Source: Fluviispira vulneris
Lineage (GTDB): Bacteria; Bdellovibrionota_B; Oligoflexia; Silvanigrellales; Silvanigrellaceae
Direction of reading: 5' to 3'
Length of the DNA stretch: 64,000 nucleotides
NCBI RefSeq assembly: GCF_014281055.1
Contig: NZ_JACRSE010000001.1
Coordinates: 558,001-622,000, forward strand
Shown: piece after piece, positions 46,342 through 55,832 of the stretch
How the letters are laid out: every line of letters starts with the position of its first letter
How positions within the stretch are numbered: position 1 is the first letter of the stretch
The notes under the pieces: generated by a model
What the model saw: only the letters and a program-made list of their open reading frames with translations
What the model was told of the DNA's origin: nothing
Databases searched by the model: none
Translations under genes and position numbers: made by a program

Positions 46342-47526
46342 ATGTACTACAAACTTATATTTTTAGATTGTTTTCTAACTATCTGCACTTTTCTGTATTA
46401 TATAGCGATCATTGGTGGTGTGTATAACGCCAATGGCAATGCTGGACAAATAGGTTTTATCGCTATGGCAATCACTTTGCCTTCAATTGCAATCAGTTTC
46501 TTCTCAGGAAAATTATTTAAATCGGCAAATCTACTTAAAAATATTTATGCTTGCTCTGTTATTAAAATAATAGCCCTTCTTTCTTTATACTTTTTATACA
46601 CGAATATTTATTTTTTAATCAGCTTAATTGTCCTAAATGGTATTCTCAATCAAGTTATAGCTGTTTCAAAGCAATCATTTGATGCAACTCAGATTGAACC
46701 CACTTTACGCACAAAGTTTAACAGTAAAAAAGCTTTTTTAAACGAGATTGCTCTAATTATAGGCCCTGCTTTAGGCGGCCTCACAGCAGCTTATTTTAGT
46801 TTAAAAAATATCTGTCTTATTTTAGCTCTTCTCAGCACTGTTCCAATTTTTTTCCTATTGAGTTTTAAGAATATTAAAAGAAATTATGCAGAAGTCGTTA
46901 AACAAAAAGGCGCTAGCTTTAAGGAAAATATTCAATACCTATGCTCAAAGAAAATCGTACTTTTTTTATTAATGAGTTATAGTCTAGTCGTCATCATACT
47001 CGAAATGCAAACTCCACTAACCTTTCCTTTTGTCAAAGAAAAATTCAATGGTGACAACAGTGTCACAGGAGTTTTCTTTTCTGTTTGTGGAATTGGCGGT
47101 GTTATTGGGGCACTTATACCCATATTTATTAAAATAAAAAATGAGGCTTTAGCCATTTTGTTTCTTGTTATATTTGATGGTCTTTTTGTCTTTTTATTTA
47201 CGATAAGCACAAATTTTTACTTAAGTTGTGCAATATTCACAATTTTGGGACTGATGGGATCGATTGCCATCGTTCTTGTAGAAACTAAAGTGCAAAATGA
47301 CCTTGAAGAAAAATACAGCCCCTTTGCATTTTCTATCATACAATTGGCAAAGAACTCGATCGGAGCGGCCCTTGCTGCTGGAGCAGCCGCAGTCGCTGAC
47401 CAGATAGGGGCAGTGAAAGTTTTACGCGGGGCAGCTTATTTTGAAATATTTTCTGGAATTTTATTCTTAATTTTATTTATTTTCTTATTAAGAAATATAA
47501 AAAATTACCCAAAAGAAATTAGTTAA
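46342..47526 (+). CDS. MFS transporter
   Basis: The 394-residue protein has about twelve hydrophobic segments. After helix 2 it shows 'SFFSGKLFKSANLLKNIY' at the position of the MFS motif A loop, and a second half beginning 'KKIVLFLLMSYSLVVIILEM'. The segment 'ALIIGPALGGLTAAYFSLKNICLILAL' matches the motif C-like 'G...GP.~gg' region. It resembles members of the MFS_3/enterobactin-exporter-like branch, but the substrate is unknown. ATG 46342 follows GAGGATATC. Monocistronic. Confidence 0.83.
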   Translation: MYYKLIFLDCFLTICTFLYYIAIIGGVYNANGNAGQIGFIAMAITLPSIAISFFSGKLFKSANLLKNIYACSVIKIIALLSLYFLYTNIYFLISLIVLNGILNQVIAVSKQSFDATQIEPTLRTKFNSKKAFLNEIALIIGPALGGLTAAYFSLKNICLILALLSTVPIFFLLSFKNIKRNYAEVVKQKGASFKENIQYLCSKKIVLFLLMSYSLVVIILEMQTPLTFPFVKEKFNGDNSVTGVFFSVCGIGGVIGALIPIFIKIKNEALAILFLVIFDGLFVFLFTISTNFYLSCAIFTILGLMGSIAIVLVETKVQNDLEEKYSPFAFSIIQLAKNSIGAALAAGAAAVADQIGAVKVLRGAAYFEIFSGILFLILFIFLLRNIKNYPKEIS

Positions 47527-47569
47527 AGATATTTCACGAAAAATTATGAATTATAGTCCACTCTCGTAC

Positions 47570-48700
47570 TTAAGAGTTCAAATAACGCTTTTCTTTATTT
47601 TGTTGAGTGACACCTTTATTTAAAATAATCTTTTCACCTTCTTTTTTTCCTTTATCATAATGCTCTGTGAAGACTTGATTTGAACTTGAGACTTTCTGCA
47701 CAATACGTGGAAATATTTTTTTTGTAAAATCTTGTAATTTTTTGTCTTCTAAAACTAATAATGAATTCACACTCTCTGGATCTAAATTATTTTTAGATTG
47801 TTTTTGCTTTTTTAATTTTTCTTTTTGCAATTGATCTAGTTTTTCTCTAAAGCCAACTAAAAGACCTTTTTGATATGACATTTTATGTCGAGCAGTAGCT
47901 TTTTTTTCTATTTGATAATTTTTCCATAATGCTTCCATCCGCTCAACTAAAAAATGAAAGACATACTCTGCCATAAGCACATTGTGCCGTGTGCCTAATA
48001 TTTCAAGGGTCTGAAATGAATCATCTGCTAAAGGATCATAAAGTTGTGAAAAAATAACATTGACAAAATAATGAGCTTGCAAAAGAGAAGTAACATAAAC
48101 ATAGGTGCTTGGAGCTTTTTTCTTTTTAATATTCACAACAAGTGAATAAAATTCTGAATCCTTTCCTTCTTGAATTCTTTTAATATTGTATTTTGCATAA
48201 AGTTCTTGAACTTTTTCCATAGCTAAAAGCGCTTCATTTTCATTGGCAGATTGAGCTAGACTTAATAATTTTTCTAGTTTCCTAAGAATATTTTCATCTT
48301 CACTGCCATTTTTCCCATTACGAATATGCAATATCTTGTGCTCAATCTCTAAGGTGCACTTACAAAACTCTTTGGGAAGTCCTATTAAATCACATGCTTT
48401 TTGAAAGTCTTTTCCATGTTTGTCATTTGAAAAAAACACATCTGTCACAATTTGATGGGCAATTTCGTGCTTCAGCACACCTATAACAACTTCCCATGGG
48501 TACTCTTCAATAAGTAATGTAGACAAAGTGATAATTTTTGCATGGGAATTCCAGTTCCCCCAAGTACTCTTTAAATCTTCAATCAATATAAGAGGTTTCT
48601 TAAGATAGAGACCATATTGATAGCAAATATTTCCATATTCTTTATAAAGTTGTAAAGTCCAACGGGTACGTAAATCATTTTTAATCTTTTGAAATTTCAT
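47570..48700 (-). CDS. SprT-like / DUF2786 protein
   Basis: The 376-residue protein (ATG 48700, preceded by GAGG) has a SprT-like domain with the zinc-protease-type helix VLKHEIAHQIV (about residues 96-106) and a following HGKDFQKAC where the third ligand His is expected. It is joined to a DUF2786 domain, starting 'ILRKLEKLLSLAQSANENEALLAMEKVQELYAKYNIK' in outline. A Lys/Gln-rich C-terminal third (KMSYQKGLLVGFREKLDQLQ and onward) looks coiled-coil. DUF2786 with SprT occurs in scattered bacterial proteins of unknown role; DNA-protein crosslink repair is known for SprT/Spartan proteins elsewhere. Function here unresolved. Confidence 0.8.
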   Translation of the reverse strand: MKFQKIKNDLRTRWTLQLYKEYGNICYQYGLYLKKPLILIEDLKSTWGNWNSHAKIITLSTLLIEEYPWEVVIGVLKHEIAHQIVTDVFFSNDKHGKDFQKACDLIGLPKEFCKCTLEIEHKILHIRNGKNGSEDENILRKLEKLLSLAQSANENEALLAMEKVQELYAKYNIKRIQEGKDSEFYSLVVNIKKKKAPSTYVYVTSLLQAHYFVNVIFSQLYDPLADDSFQTLEILGTRHNVLMAEYVFHFLVERMEALWKNYQIEKKATARHKMSYQKGLLVGFREKLDQLQKEKLKKQKQSKNNLDPESVNSLLVLEDKKLQDFTKKIFPRIVQKVSSSNQVFTEHYDKGKKEGEKIILNKGVTQQNKEKRYLNS

Positions 48701-48843
48701 AAAATCCTCACTCACCTCCAAATACAATTTTACACTACATTTGAACTTATTCCATTTGTGTATCAAAATATGGGCAAACTGAGAAATTTTTTTGCCTAAA
48801 AATACATTAAAAATTTTTATTTTTCATAGAATAATTAAAGTCT

Positions 48844-50370
48844 TTAGTTCTTAATCGGAGATAACGTCGTCTTCGTGCTCATTGATGAATTTTCTTTATT
48901 TTTTTCTGCAGTTAAATTTTCTGAAGTCTTTTCCATATAAATAGGGACTGTAACTTCTTTTGTCATACCACCCACAAGTGACACATCTACTCGCGTTTTG
49001 GGTAAAATTAAATTTTGATCCCCTACAAAGTAACTGAGCCAATAATCTCCTTCCGGCAAATAAATTTCATCGGGTTTAAAATACATAATATCTATTGACT
49101 TACCAAACATATTCATACTCTTTGACTCAAATCGGACAAAATCTGTTTTGGTATTTCCAGTTGTGTAGCGTGTCTCCCATTTTATTTTTACCCGTCCCAA
49201 TTTATCCACTCGTACAGAATCTTCTGAAGCATAAAGATTTTTAAATATCCCTTTGATCCCTTCAATTCCATATTCATATTTTTGATCAAATACCAAAAAC
49301 GGCATATCCGCAGGAACAGTCATCAAAACAAAAGGCATTCTATTCATATGAATTGTGACTCTTGAAGGAGGGCGACATTTTTCATATTTTTCACTGCATG
49401 GTGGTGATACAACCATGGCCCCTTGGGTTTTTACGGAGATTAATTCATCTTCATTCACTTGGATATTTTTTTCAATTTCCGTCCCTTCCAAAGTCACTCT
49501 GTACTTTCCTGGAAACACAGGATAATCAGTATTCAAACGGAATAAAACTTTTTCATTTATATAGGCAAAAATAGGTTGTCCACCTGCCTTTAAACGCTCT
49601 TCAATTGGAAAATTCCGCGGCAATCCTATTCTTAGAACTCCGAGTTTTATATTTAACGGATTTGAATTTATTTGTATATCTTCCTTACTACCGTTAACTT
49701 CGACTTGATATCGCCCTGCCTGTAACCACAGTGTTCCATTCACAGGTGCTGAAATAACGAATTTTTTATCTTTCTTATTTAAATCAAGTGGCAAAGAAAA
49801 AAATTTACTGGAATCCGTATTTATTGGCGATGAAAGTTTTAAAGGCCAAAGTTCTATTTTTTTATCTGAAAATAATCCTGCTTGAAAATTCAGATCTATA
49901 TTTCTCCCTGAAATAGTCAGAGAATTTTTACCAGGTAGAATATCGAAATTCATTCTATTAATAAACCAATGTTCTTTTCCATCTAAGGGATCGATGCAAT
50001 AACTATTATATATATTTTCTTTTTGATCAAGAGGATTTTTCTCAATATTTTTACTTCCTAAAACTATACTCACACGACTTAAGACAACTTTTTCTTCTTT
50101 TTCACTTTCATTATTGAACTCGTAAGAACTACATTCATTGGCTAAAAAATATTTTCCTTTTGGCAATAAAACTTTCGTATTGGTTGAAACTTTCATAATA
50201 GGATAATATACTTTATTTTTCTTATCATCTTTAGTTATTTTATATAAAATAACATCTTTATTTGCTAATCCTTGAAAAACAAAATACTGCCGCTCATTGT
50301 CTGAAGAAATTTTTCGACAGGAAGATAAAAGTAAAATAAAAAAAATAAAAAAACATAAATTATTTTTCAA
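48844..50370 (-). CDS. Lipoprotein of unknown function, last gene of the cheA cluster
   Basis: The start is TTG 50370: GAGG sits 8 bases upstream, and the TTG overlaps the stop of the preceding gene as TTGA. The protein begins LKNNLCFFIFFILLLSSCRK with lipobox LLSSC. The mature ~490 residues form several similar beta-rich units with phrases such as 'LPLDLNKKDKKFVISAPVNGTLWLQAGRYQVEVNG' and later 'PGKYRVTLEG', suggesting tandem PEGA- or Ig-like carbohydrate-type modules. No enzyme motif. The C-terminus is Lys/Ser/Thr-rich. Confidence 0.7.
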   Translation of the reverse strand: MKNNLCFFIFFILLLSSCRKISSDNERQYFVFQGLANKDVILYKITKDDKKNKVYYPIMKVSTNTKVLLPKGKYFLANECSSYEFNNESEKEEKVVLSRVSIVLGSKNIEKNPLDQKENIYNSYCIDPLDGKEHWFINRMNFDILPGKNSLTISGRNIDLNFQAGLFSDKKIELWPLKLSSPINTDSSKFFSLPLDLNKKDKKFVISAPVNGTLWLQAGRYQVEVNGSKEDIQINSNPLNIKLGVLRIGLPRNFPIEERLKAGGQPIFAYINEKVLFRLNTDYPVFPGKYRVTLEGTEIEKNIQVNEDELISVKTQGAMVVSPPCSEKYEKCRPPSRVTIHMNRMPFVLMTVPADMPFLVFDQKYEYGIEGIKGIFKNLYASEDSVRVDKLGRVKIKWETRYTTGNTKTDFVRFESKSMNMFGKSIDIMYFKPDEIYLPEGDYWLSYFVGDQNLILPKTRVDVSLVGGMTKEVTVPIYMEKTSENLTAEKNKENSSMSTKTTLSPIKN

Positions 50371-50711
50371 TGCGAACACCTCAACAAAGTATTCAACGAA
50401 AAATATTTATGATTCTCATATAGTTCCAAATGACCACCCAATGAAACTTCATTGCCTTTTTTTATACATGCATTATGATGCGGAATATTTTCAGTTGTAA
50501 CTTGTATGTATCCTGTTTTATCTTCTAAAATAAACCACAATCCACCAGGACCAATATCATTTACCTTGCCAGAAAGAACAATCGGTTGATTAAAATATCC
50601 ATCAGGCGTCAGCAAGAGCAATTTGATTTCAACCAGACGCGCTCGCCGTTCACAACCCAACAAATTTATTATTAAGATAAAACTAATGCTCAGGTGAAGA
50701 AGTCTCTTCAT
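50367..50711 (-). CDS. Small lipoprotein, OB-fold-like
   Basis: The 114-residue protein starts MKRLLHLSISFILIINLLGC, a lipoprotein signal with lipobox LLGC (Cys20). The mature part includes 'QPIVLSGKVNDIGPGGLWFILEDKTGYIQV', a compact strand order like an OB-fold (nucleic-acid or ligand-binding barrel) of the type found in periplasmic tOB and YgiW proteins. Its stop overlaps the next gene's TTG start (TTGA), and its own start overlaps the 3' end of cheW. No function known. Confidence 0.72.
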   Translation of the reverse strand: MKRLLHLSISFILIINLLGCERRARLVEIKLLLLTPDGYFNQPIVLSGKVNDIGPGGLWFILEDKTGYIQVTTENIPHHNACIKKGNEVSLGGHLELYENHKYFSLNTLLRCSH

Positions 50712-51267
50712 CCTCTTGTTCCTTCTGTAAATCTGCTGTCATTTCATCTACAACTTTATTAATATCGATGATACCACGGATACGATCGCCAACCCTAGAT
50801 ACACCTGCTAAAATTTTATATTCAGCAGGGAAAAAGTTCTGAGGGATAGATTCGACTTCTGTCTGTTGCAATCGGACAAATTCAGTGATGTCGTCGACAA
50901 TAACACCGAAGCCACCATATTCACATTGCAAAATGATTACGCGGGTGGTCGAAGCTGCTTTGCCACGTTCAAATTTTAAAAACCTTCTTAAATTGAGCAC
51001 CGGCATGATTTCGCCACGCAGCGCTATTATTCCTTCAACTAAAAATGTCGCCTTTGGCACAAAAGTGATTGTTGTCAGCATTATAATTTCACGCACAAGG
51101 GACATTGGGAGCAAAAACTCTTCTGTGTGCAATTTAAAACCAATATGTTGTACACCAGGAGTCTGAATGGCGCCTTCGTCTGTAACGTCATTGATATATT
51201 GACTGTTAGTGGTGTCATCTTGATAAGGTAACTGAACTTGTGATGCATCTCCTCCTGATGCATGCAT
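50683..51267 (-). CDS. cheW: CheW-like coupling protein
   Basis: CheW couples chemoreceptors to CheA. The protein (194 aa from ATG 51267; GTG 51291 is also possible) has the CheW fold: 'HIGFKLHTEEFLLPMSLVREIIML' (strand and hinge), 'GIIALRGEIMPVLNLRRFL' (the NLR-type helix contacting CheA) and 'EYKILAGVSRVGDRIRGIIDINKVV'. Length exceeds the usual ~160 owing to an N-terminal leader of about 35 residues. It starts 5 bp after the cheA stop. No CheY, CheB or CheR gene is in the window. Confidence 0.9.
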   Translation of the reverse strand: MHASGGDASQVQLPYQDDTTNSQYINDVTDEGAIQTPGVQHIGFKLHTEEFLLPMSLVREIIMLTTITFVPKATFLVEGIIALRGEIMPVLNLRRFLKFERGKAASTTRVIILQCEYGGFGVIVDDITEFVRLQQTEVESIPQNFFPAEYKILAGVSRVGDRIRGIIDINKVVDEMTADLQKEQEDEETSSPEH

Positions 51268-51271
51268 ATTT

Positions 51272-54200
51272 TTAATTCGATAATGCAGCACGGTTTGAGT
51301 ACCCCATTTTTGTTTGTGAAAAATCGTCTATTATTTCGCCTACGTCGAGAACCAAAGCGACTCGACCATTGCCAAGCACACAGCCACCGGCAACACCTCT
51401 TCTTTTACCCATCAATTGACCCAATGATTTAATAACGATTTCTTGTTGACCTTGCAGCTGATCAACGATCACACCAACACGTTTTTCTCCAACTCCTACG
51501 ACAACAAAAATAATGCGTGGTTTTGTATGTCGCGCTCGAAATGAAGCATTATTTATAACTGTAGGAGTTTTTGGTGGTGGAGCTTCTACTTTTTTCTCTT
51601 TATTTTCTACTGGATTACCTAAGCTATCTTTATCTGTTTTTACTTCTTCATCATCATGATGTTTTATTCTCTGTATGTCGGAAACAGAATACCAAAGTAA
51701 CTCAGACATCATTTGCAATTCAAATACATCGGTTAAACGTAACAAAGGCAAAACCCGATCTCTTAGTTTAACAAAATCAGCGGTGCCCATTTTCTGCACA
51801 TCTTCTGGACGAATGCGAATACTTTCAATCACATTTACCAGTGGAATTGCATAACTTTCTCCTCGTGTTTCTACCATTAAGCTAGGAATAATTGCTAATG
51901 TAAGTGGAAGTTTAATTGTGGTTGTTGTACCCTTTCCTATTTCACTGTCGAGCTCAATAATCCCTTTTAACTTAACAATACTTTTTTTAACAACATCCAT
52001 TCCCACGCCACGACCTGAAATATTAGTGATTTTTTCAGCAGTCGAAAATCCTGGCTCGAAGATCAAATTAAATGTTTCTTTATTAGTCAGATGATCAGAT
52101 TCTTTTATGAGTCCTCTCTCGATTGCTTTACTTCTTAGCTTTTCAACCTGAAGCCCTTTTCCATCATCTTGAATCGTAATTACGATCATATTTCCATCTT
52201 GACTTGCTTTTAAATGTATATTTCCTTTTCTGGCTTTACCTAGTTTTTCCCGATCATCAGGAAGTTCTACCCCATGGTCAACACTGTTACGGATTAAGTG
52301 AACAAGAGGATCTCCTATTTCTTCAACCAGTGTTTTATCAAGCTCAGTTTCTCCACCGATTATATGCAAGTCTATTTCTTTACCGATTTGTCTACACAAA
52401 TCACGAACAACTCGAGTAAATTTATAGAATGCATTCCCAACAGGAACCATGCGAATTTTCATTATAATGCTTTGAACTTCATTCATATGCCGCCCGAAAA
52501 GCAGCACACTTTCACTCATCGAGTGGCCAAGTTCACTGTTTCCATTGCCACGCAATTCTTCTTCAATACGAGCAAAACGTGTTCTATCAATAACAAGTTC
52601 ACCTACTAAGTTCACAAGACTGTCCAAACGTTTGAGGTCCACACGAATGGTTCCTCCGGCTTCTCCTCCTTCAGCTTTTTTCTCGTCTGGTTTTTTCTTA
52701 TCCCCTCCTGCGGCGGGCTTTGCTGCGGGTGCAGGTTTTGCGGCGGCTGGTGCTGCTGCAGGCGCTGCAGCGGGCGCAGCGGGTGCGGGTGCGGCGGCCG
52801 GGGCTGCAGCAGGGGCTGCTGCGGGTGCGGCGGCTGGGGCTGCTGCCGGAGCAGATGCTCCTCCCCCTTTTGACACGGCAAGCCGGATTTTCTCCAACGC
52901 ATCGTTGATCGGTTGCTCAGAAGATTTATTCGCTTTTACAGCTTCAAACATGCTACGAATGCGGTCTAGACCAAAGAAAAGTCCATCCATTAAAGCGGGT
53001 GTTACCTTAAGATTTCCTTTCCGAATGCGATCAAATAGATTCTCCATTTTATGGGTGACTTTTTCAATCGCCCGAAAACCAAACATCCCAGAAGTCCCTT
53101 TAATTGTATGGGCATTTCTGAAAATGTTTTCAACCGCTTCTTTACTTTCTGGATTGCCTTCCAAATCCAGCATGGCTTGACTTAAATTCTCAAGCAGTTC
53201 GTCTGCATTCGAAAGGAAATCTTGCAGCATTTCAGGATCGAGATCGGGAACGTCGACGGCATTGGCTCCTGAAAGATTTTTCGTATCAAAATCTTCGGGT
53301 TGCTCATCTTCATCTCCCCCACCACCATGCCCAGCGGCAGCAGCGGGCGCTGCAGCGGCTGGAGGTGGGGGTGGGGCAGCGGCCGCAGGCGCAGTAGCAG
53401 GTGCTGCGGATCCTGAAAAAACCAAAGTGTCCCAAGGTGCTCCTAAGGCTTTTAAACAATTAGGATCTTTTTCAAGTTTCTTAACTTCAGCTTCTGCCAT
53501 ACCTGACAAAGATTTTTCATCAAGCTCAGCGGCAAAGACAAGCAGAGAACCCTGTGGGGAGTGTTTTATAATAATGAAATCACCCACCCGAGAAATATCA
53601 TCTACATGCTTTCCTGATTTTAATTCATCTAAACTTTTATATTTATCAGCAGGTAAAACCAACGAAAATAAAAATTCAGCACGGGTTTTAAATTTTTCAA
53701 AGGCGGCATTTTCCTCTGCTGTGAGAGCAAGAGTATCTCCTCCACCCGCTGCAGCAGGAGCAGCTTCCGCAGGTGGTGTGGCTGCAGGGGCTGCGGCTGG
53801 TGCACCTCCACCTTTAACCACTTCAGTTCGTTGGTGAAATTCGTGAGCAACCCTTTCTGCTTCCATCAACACATCGGGATCGATCGCCTTTGGAAAGGCT
53901 TTAAAAACTTGTTCAAAAACATTCTGAGCATCGGAGACAAGTTCAATAATTTCTTTAACAAGCTTTACTTTTTCTGAACGGACAAGTTCGATATAATCTT
54001 CAACAGCATGGGCTGTGGCCACCATTTCATTCAGGTTGGCCATTTGCGAAAGACCTTTTAGAGTGTGCAAAGTCCTAAAAAGTTCTTGGCTTTCTTCTAA
54101 AGGAACTTCTTCATTGGCAATAAGGTGCTCTTGAAAACCTTGGCATAGACCAGCTAATCGTTCCACAAGCTCAGTGGCTTCGTTTTTTAATTCTTCGGCA

Positions 54201-54298
54201 AGACTGTTGTCAGATGATGCATCATCAGGTGTTTGGATAAAAACTTTCTTGTTACCGTAGAACACATTGTCCCCCGTATGTATACCCGTTAAGGGCAT
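51272..54298 (-). CDS. cheA: CheA histidine kinase with two Hpt domains
   Basis: The 1008-residue protein has two phosphotransfer domains: LFRTLHTLKG (phospho-His78) and IFRNAHTIKGTSGMFGF (phospho-His397). Between them are a separate ~100-residue domain (about 190-295) and Ala/Pro-rich linkers; another long Ala/Pro linker (about 490-550) precedes the dimerization helices. The ATPase has HLIRNSVDHGVE, QDDGKGL and GRGVGMDVVK. A C-terminal CheW-like domain closes the protein. ATG 54298 lacks a good ribosome site; GTG 54265 (GGGGGA upstream) is a possible start. The cheA-cheW-lipoprotein order with no cheY or receptors suggests a non-flagellar Che-type pathway. Confidence 0.93.
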   Translation of the reverse strand: MPLTGIHTGDNVFYGNKKVFIQTPDDASSDNSLAEELKNEATELVERLAGLCQGFQEHLIANEEVPLEESQELFRTLHTLKGLSQMANLNEMVATAHAVEDYIELVRSEKVKLVKEIIELVSDAQNVFEQVFKAFPKAIDPDVLMEAERVAHEFHQRTEVVKGGGAPAAAPAATPPAEAAPAAAGGGDTLALTAEENAAFEKFKTRAEFLFSLVLPADKYKSLDELKSGKHVDDISRVGDFIIIKHSPQGSLLVFAAELDEKSLSGMAEAEVKKLEKDPNCLKALGAPWDTLVFSGSAAPATAPAAAAPPPPPAAAAPAAAAGHGGGGDEDEQPEDFDTKNLSGANAVDVPDLDPEMLQDFLSNADELLENLSQAMLDLEGNPESKEAVENIFRNAHTIKGTSGMFGFRAIEKVTHKMENLFDRIRKGNLKVTPALMDGLFFGLDRIRSMFEAVKANKSSEQPINDALEKIRLAVSKGGGASAPAAAPAAAPAAAPAAAPAAAPAPAAPAAAPAAAPAAAKPAPAAKPAAGGDKKKPDEKKAEGGEAGGTIRVDLKRLDSLVNLVGELVIDRTRFARIEEELRGNGNSELGHSMSESVLLFGRHMNEVQSIIMKIRMVPVGNAFYKFTRVVRDLCRQIGKEIDLHIIGGETELDKTLVEEIGDPLVHLIRNSVDHGVELPDDREKLGKARKGNIHLKASQDGNMIVITIQDDGKGLQVEKLRSKAIERGLIKESDHLTNKETFNLIFEPGFSTAEKITNISGRGVGMDVVKKSIVKLKGIIELDSEIGKGTTTTIKLPLTLAIIPSLMVETRGESYAIPLVNVIESIRIRPEDVQKMGTADFVKLRDRVLPLLRLTDVFELQMMSELLWYSVSDIQRIKHHDDEEVKTDKDSLGNPVENKEKKVEAPPPKTPTVINNASFRARHTKPRIIFVVVGVGEKRVGVIVDQLQGQQEIVIKSLGQLMGKRRGVAGGCVLGNGRVALVLDVGEIIDDFSQTKMGYSNRAALSN

Positions 54299-54380
54299 AA
54301 GCGTTTTATGCCATATATTCGTATTTTAAACGCATTATATGTATATGCATTTTTTAGAGTTAGGGATTTGGCGGTAAATT

Positions 54381-54992
54381 ATGACAAAGATTAAAAATGA
54401 ACAATTAATTCTTGCAAGTGCGTCTCCACGTCGTAAGGAAATGCTTAGAGCAAGCGGTATCCCATTTTATATTGTGATTGCTGATATTGAAGAAAAACCT
54501 TTAGAAAACGAAGGGGGACACGACTATGTCAAAAGAAATGCACGTGAGAAAGCATTAGCAGTTTCGGAAAAAACTTTAAGTGCTGATTTTATTTTAAGTG
54601 CAGATACAATTGTAGTCACACATGAAGATAAAATTCTCGAAAAACCACAAAATAAAGAGCATGCAAAAAAAATGCTTGAAGCACTTTCTGGCAGCACACA
54701 TCTCGTTTTAAGTGGGTATTCTCTTTTTCAAAATAAAAAAGAAATCGTTTCTCGAGTGATTGAAACTTTTGTTACTTTTAGAAATTTAAGTGCAAGAGAA
54801 ATTGATGCATATATTAAAACAGGTGAACCTTTTGACAAAGCAGGAGCTTATGGGATTCAAGGGCGTGCAATGGGATTTATTGAAAAAATTGAAGGAAGTT
54901 ATACAAATGTCATGGGTCTCCCTTTAAGCCAAGTGCTGCTTGATCTCAAAGACTTTGCAGGAATTGAAACCTATACTCAAATCGACGATTAA
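54381..54992 (+). CDS. maf: Maf-family nucleoside triphosphate pyrophosphatase
   Basis: A 203-residue cytoplasmic enzyme that hydrolyses non-canonical or modified dNTP/NTPs. It begins LILASASPRRKEMLRASGI (the family's S(A/S)SPRR motif), and shows 'FILSADTIVV', 'LEKPQNKEHAKKMLEALSG' and the late 'YGIQGRAMGFIEKIEGSYTNVMGLPL' signature. The divergent cheA start lies about 80 bp upstream. yggS follows 25 bp after its stop. Confidence 0.94.
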   Translation: MTKIKNEQLILASASPRRKEMLRASGIPFYIVIADIEEKPLENEGGHDYVKRNAREKALAVSEKTLSADFILSADTIVVTHEDKILEKPQNKEHAKKMLEALSGSTHLVLSGYSLFQNKKEIVSRVIETFVTFRNLSAREIDAYIKTGEPFDKAGAYGIQGRAMGFIEKIEGSYTNVMGLPLSQVLLDLKDFAGIETYTQIDD

Positions 54993-55016
54993 ATATTTTA
55001 ATAGAGAGATATTAAA

Positions 55017-55718
55017 ATGGAAAATGATATTGAGAAAAACATAAAAGAAATTCAAGATAAAATTAAATATTTAGCTCAGAAGTATAAAAGAAATCCAAAT
55101 GATATTCAATTGGTTGCAGTCAGCAAACATCATACCTTAGAAAGTATAAAAGCAGCTTATAAATGTGGAATAGAAAATTTTGGAGAAAATTATATTCAAG
55201 AGTGGCAAGAAAAAAGCCAAGCTCTAAGCAATTTACCGAATATAAAGTGGCATCTAATTGGCCATATTCAAACAAATAAAGCAAAATCAATCAATTCTCA
55301 CATACATTGTATACATTCTCTTGATAAATTAAATTTAGCGAAAGAAATTGAAAAAAAATCTCCTTTAGAAAATAAAGTAAAGGTTCTTATTCAGTTGCAG
55401 GTTGATAAAAGCGATCAAAATAAATCTGGTATTCCATTTGAAAATGCAAAAGAACTTTGTGGTATGCTTGCACATTCACAAAAAATGGATTTTTCTGGAT
55501 TTATGGGCATTGGACCAGAAGAAAATGACAAAAGCCGCCTCCGTGATTTATATGCTGAGTTTGCAAAGAATGCTGAAGATCTTTGGAAATCTTTTTCAAA
55601 TCGACCAAAAGAAAAATATATTTTATCACTTGGCATGAGTTCCGATTACGAAATTGCAATTGAGCATGGAAGCACTCTGTTAAGAATCGGTACTGCGATT
55701 TTTGGCAGAAGAAAATAA
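55017..55718 (+). CDS. yggS: Pyridoxal-phosphate homeostasis protein (YggS/PLPBP)
   Basis: The 233-residue TIM-barrel protein binds PLP through the Lys in 'QLVAVSKHHTLESI' and carries FGENYIQEW, WHLIGHIQTNKAK and LGMSSDYEIAIEHGSTLLRIGTAIFG, all YggS hallmarks. It controls free PLP and amino-acid pools. GAGAGAT lies before ATG 55017. A short AT-only hairpin (55712-55728) covers the stop codon. Confidence 0.95.
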   Translation: MENDIEKNIKEIQDKIKYLAQKYKRNPNDIQLVAVSKHHTLESIKAAYKCGIENFGENYIQEWQEKSQALSNLPNIKWHLIGHIQTNKAKSINSHIHCIHSLDKLNLAKEIEKKSPLENKVKVLIQLQVDKSDQNKSGIPFENAKELCGMLAHSQKMDFSGFMGIGPEENDKSRLRDLYAEFAKNAEDLWKSFSNRPKEKYILSLGMSSDYEIAIEHGSTLLRIGTAIFGRRK

Positions 55719-55832
55719 TAATTATTTTTAACTCTCAAAAAAATTCATTTTATATTTTTTATTTTTAAATTTTCTGCTATTAATTATTTAAATAGTATAG
55801 TTCTTAAGATTAAAAAATTAGAGGAGTTTATT

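Noticed and set aside
52545-53837. Two long plus-strand open frames of almost pure Ala/Gly/Pro in cheA
   Set aside because: They are shadows of the Ala/Pro linkers and kinase domain of CheA on the other strand.
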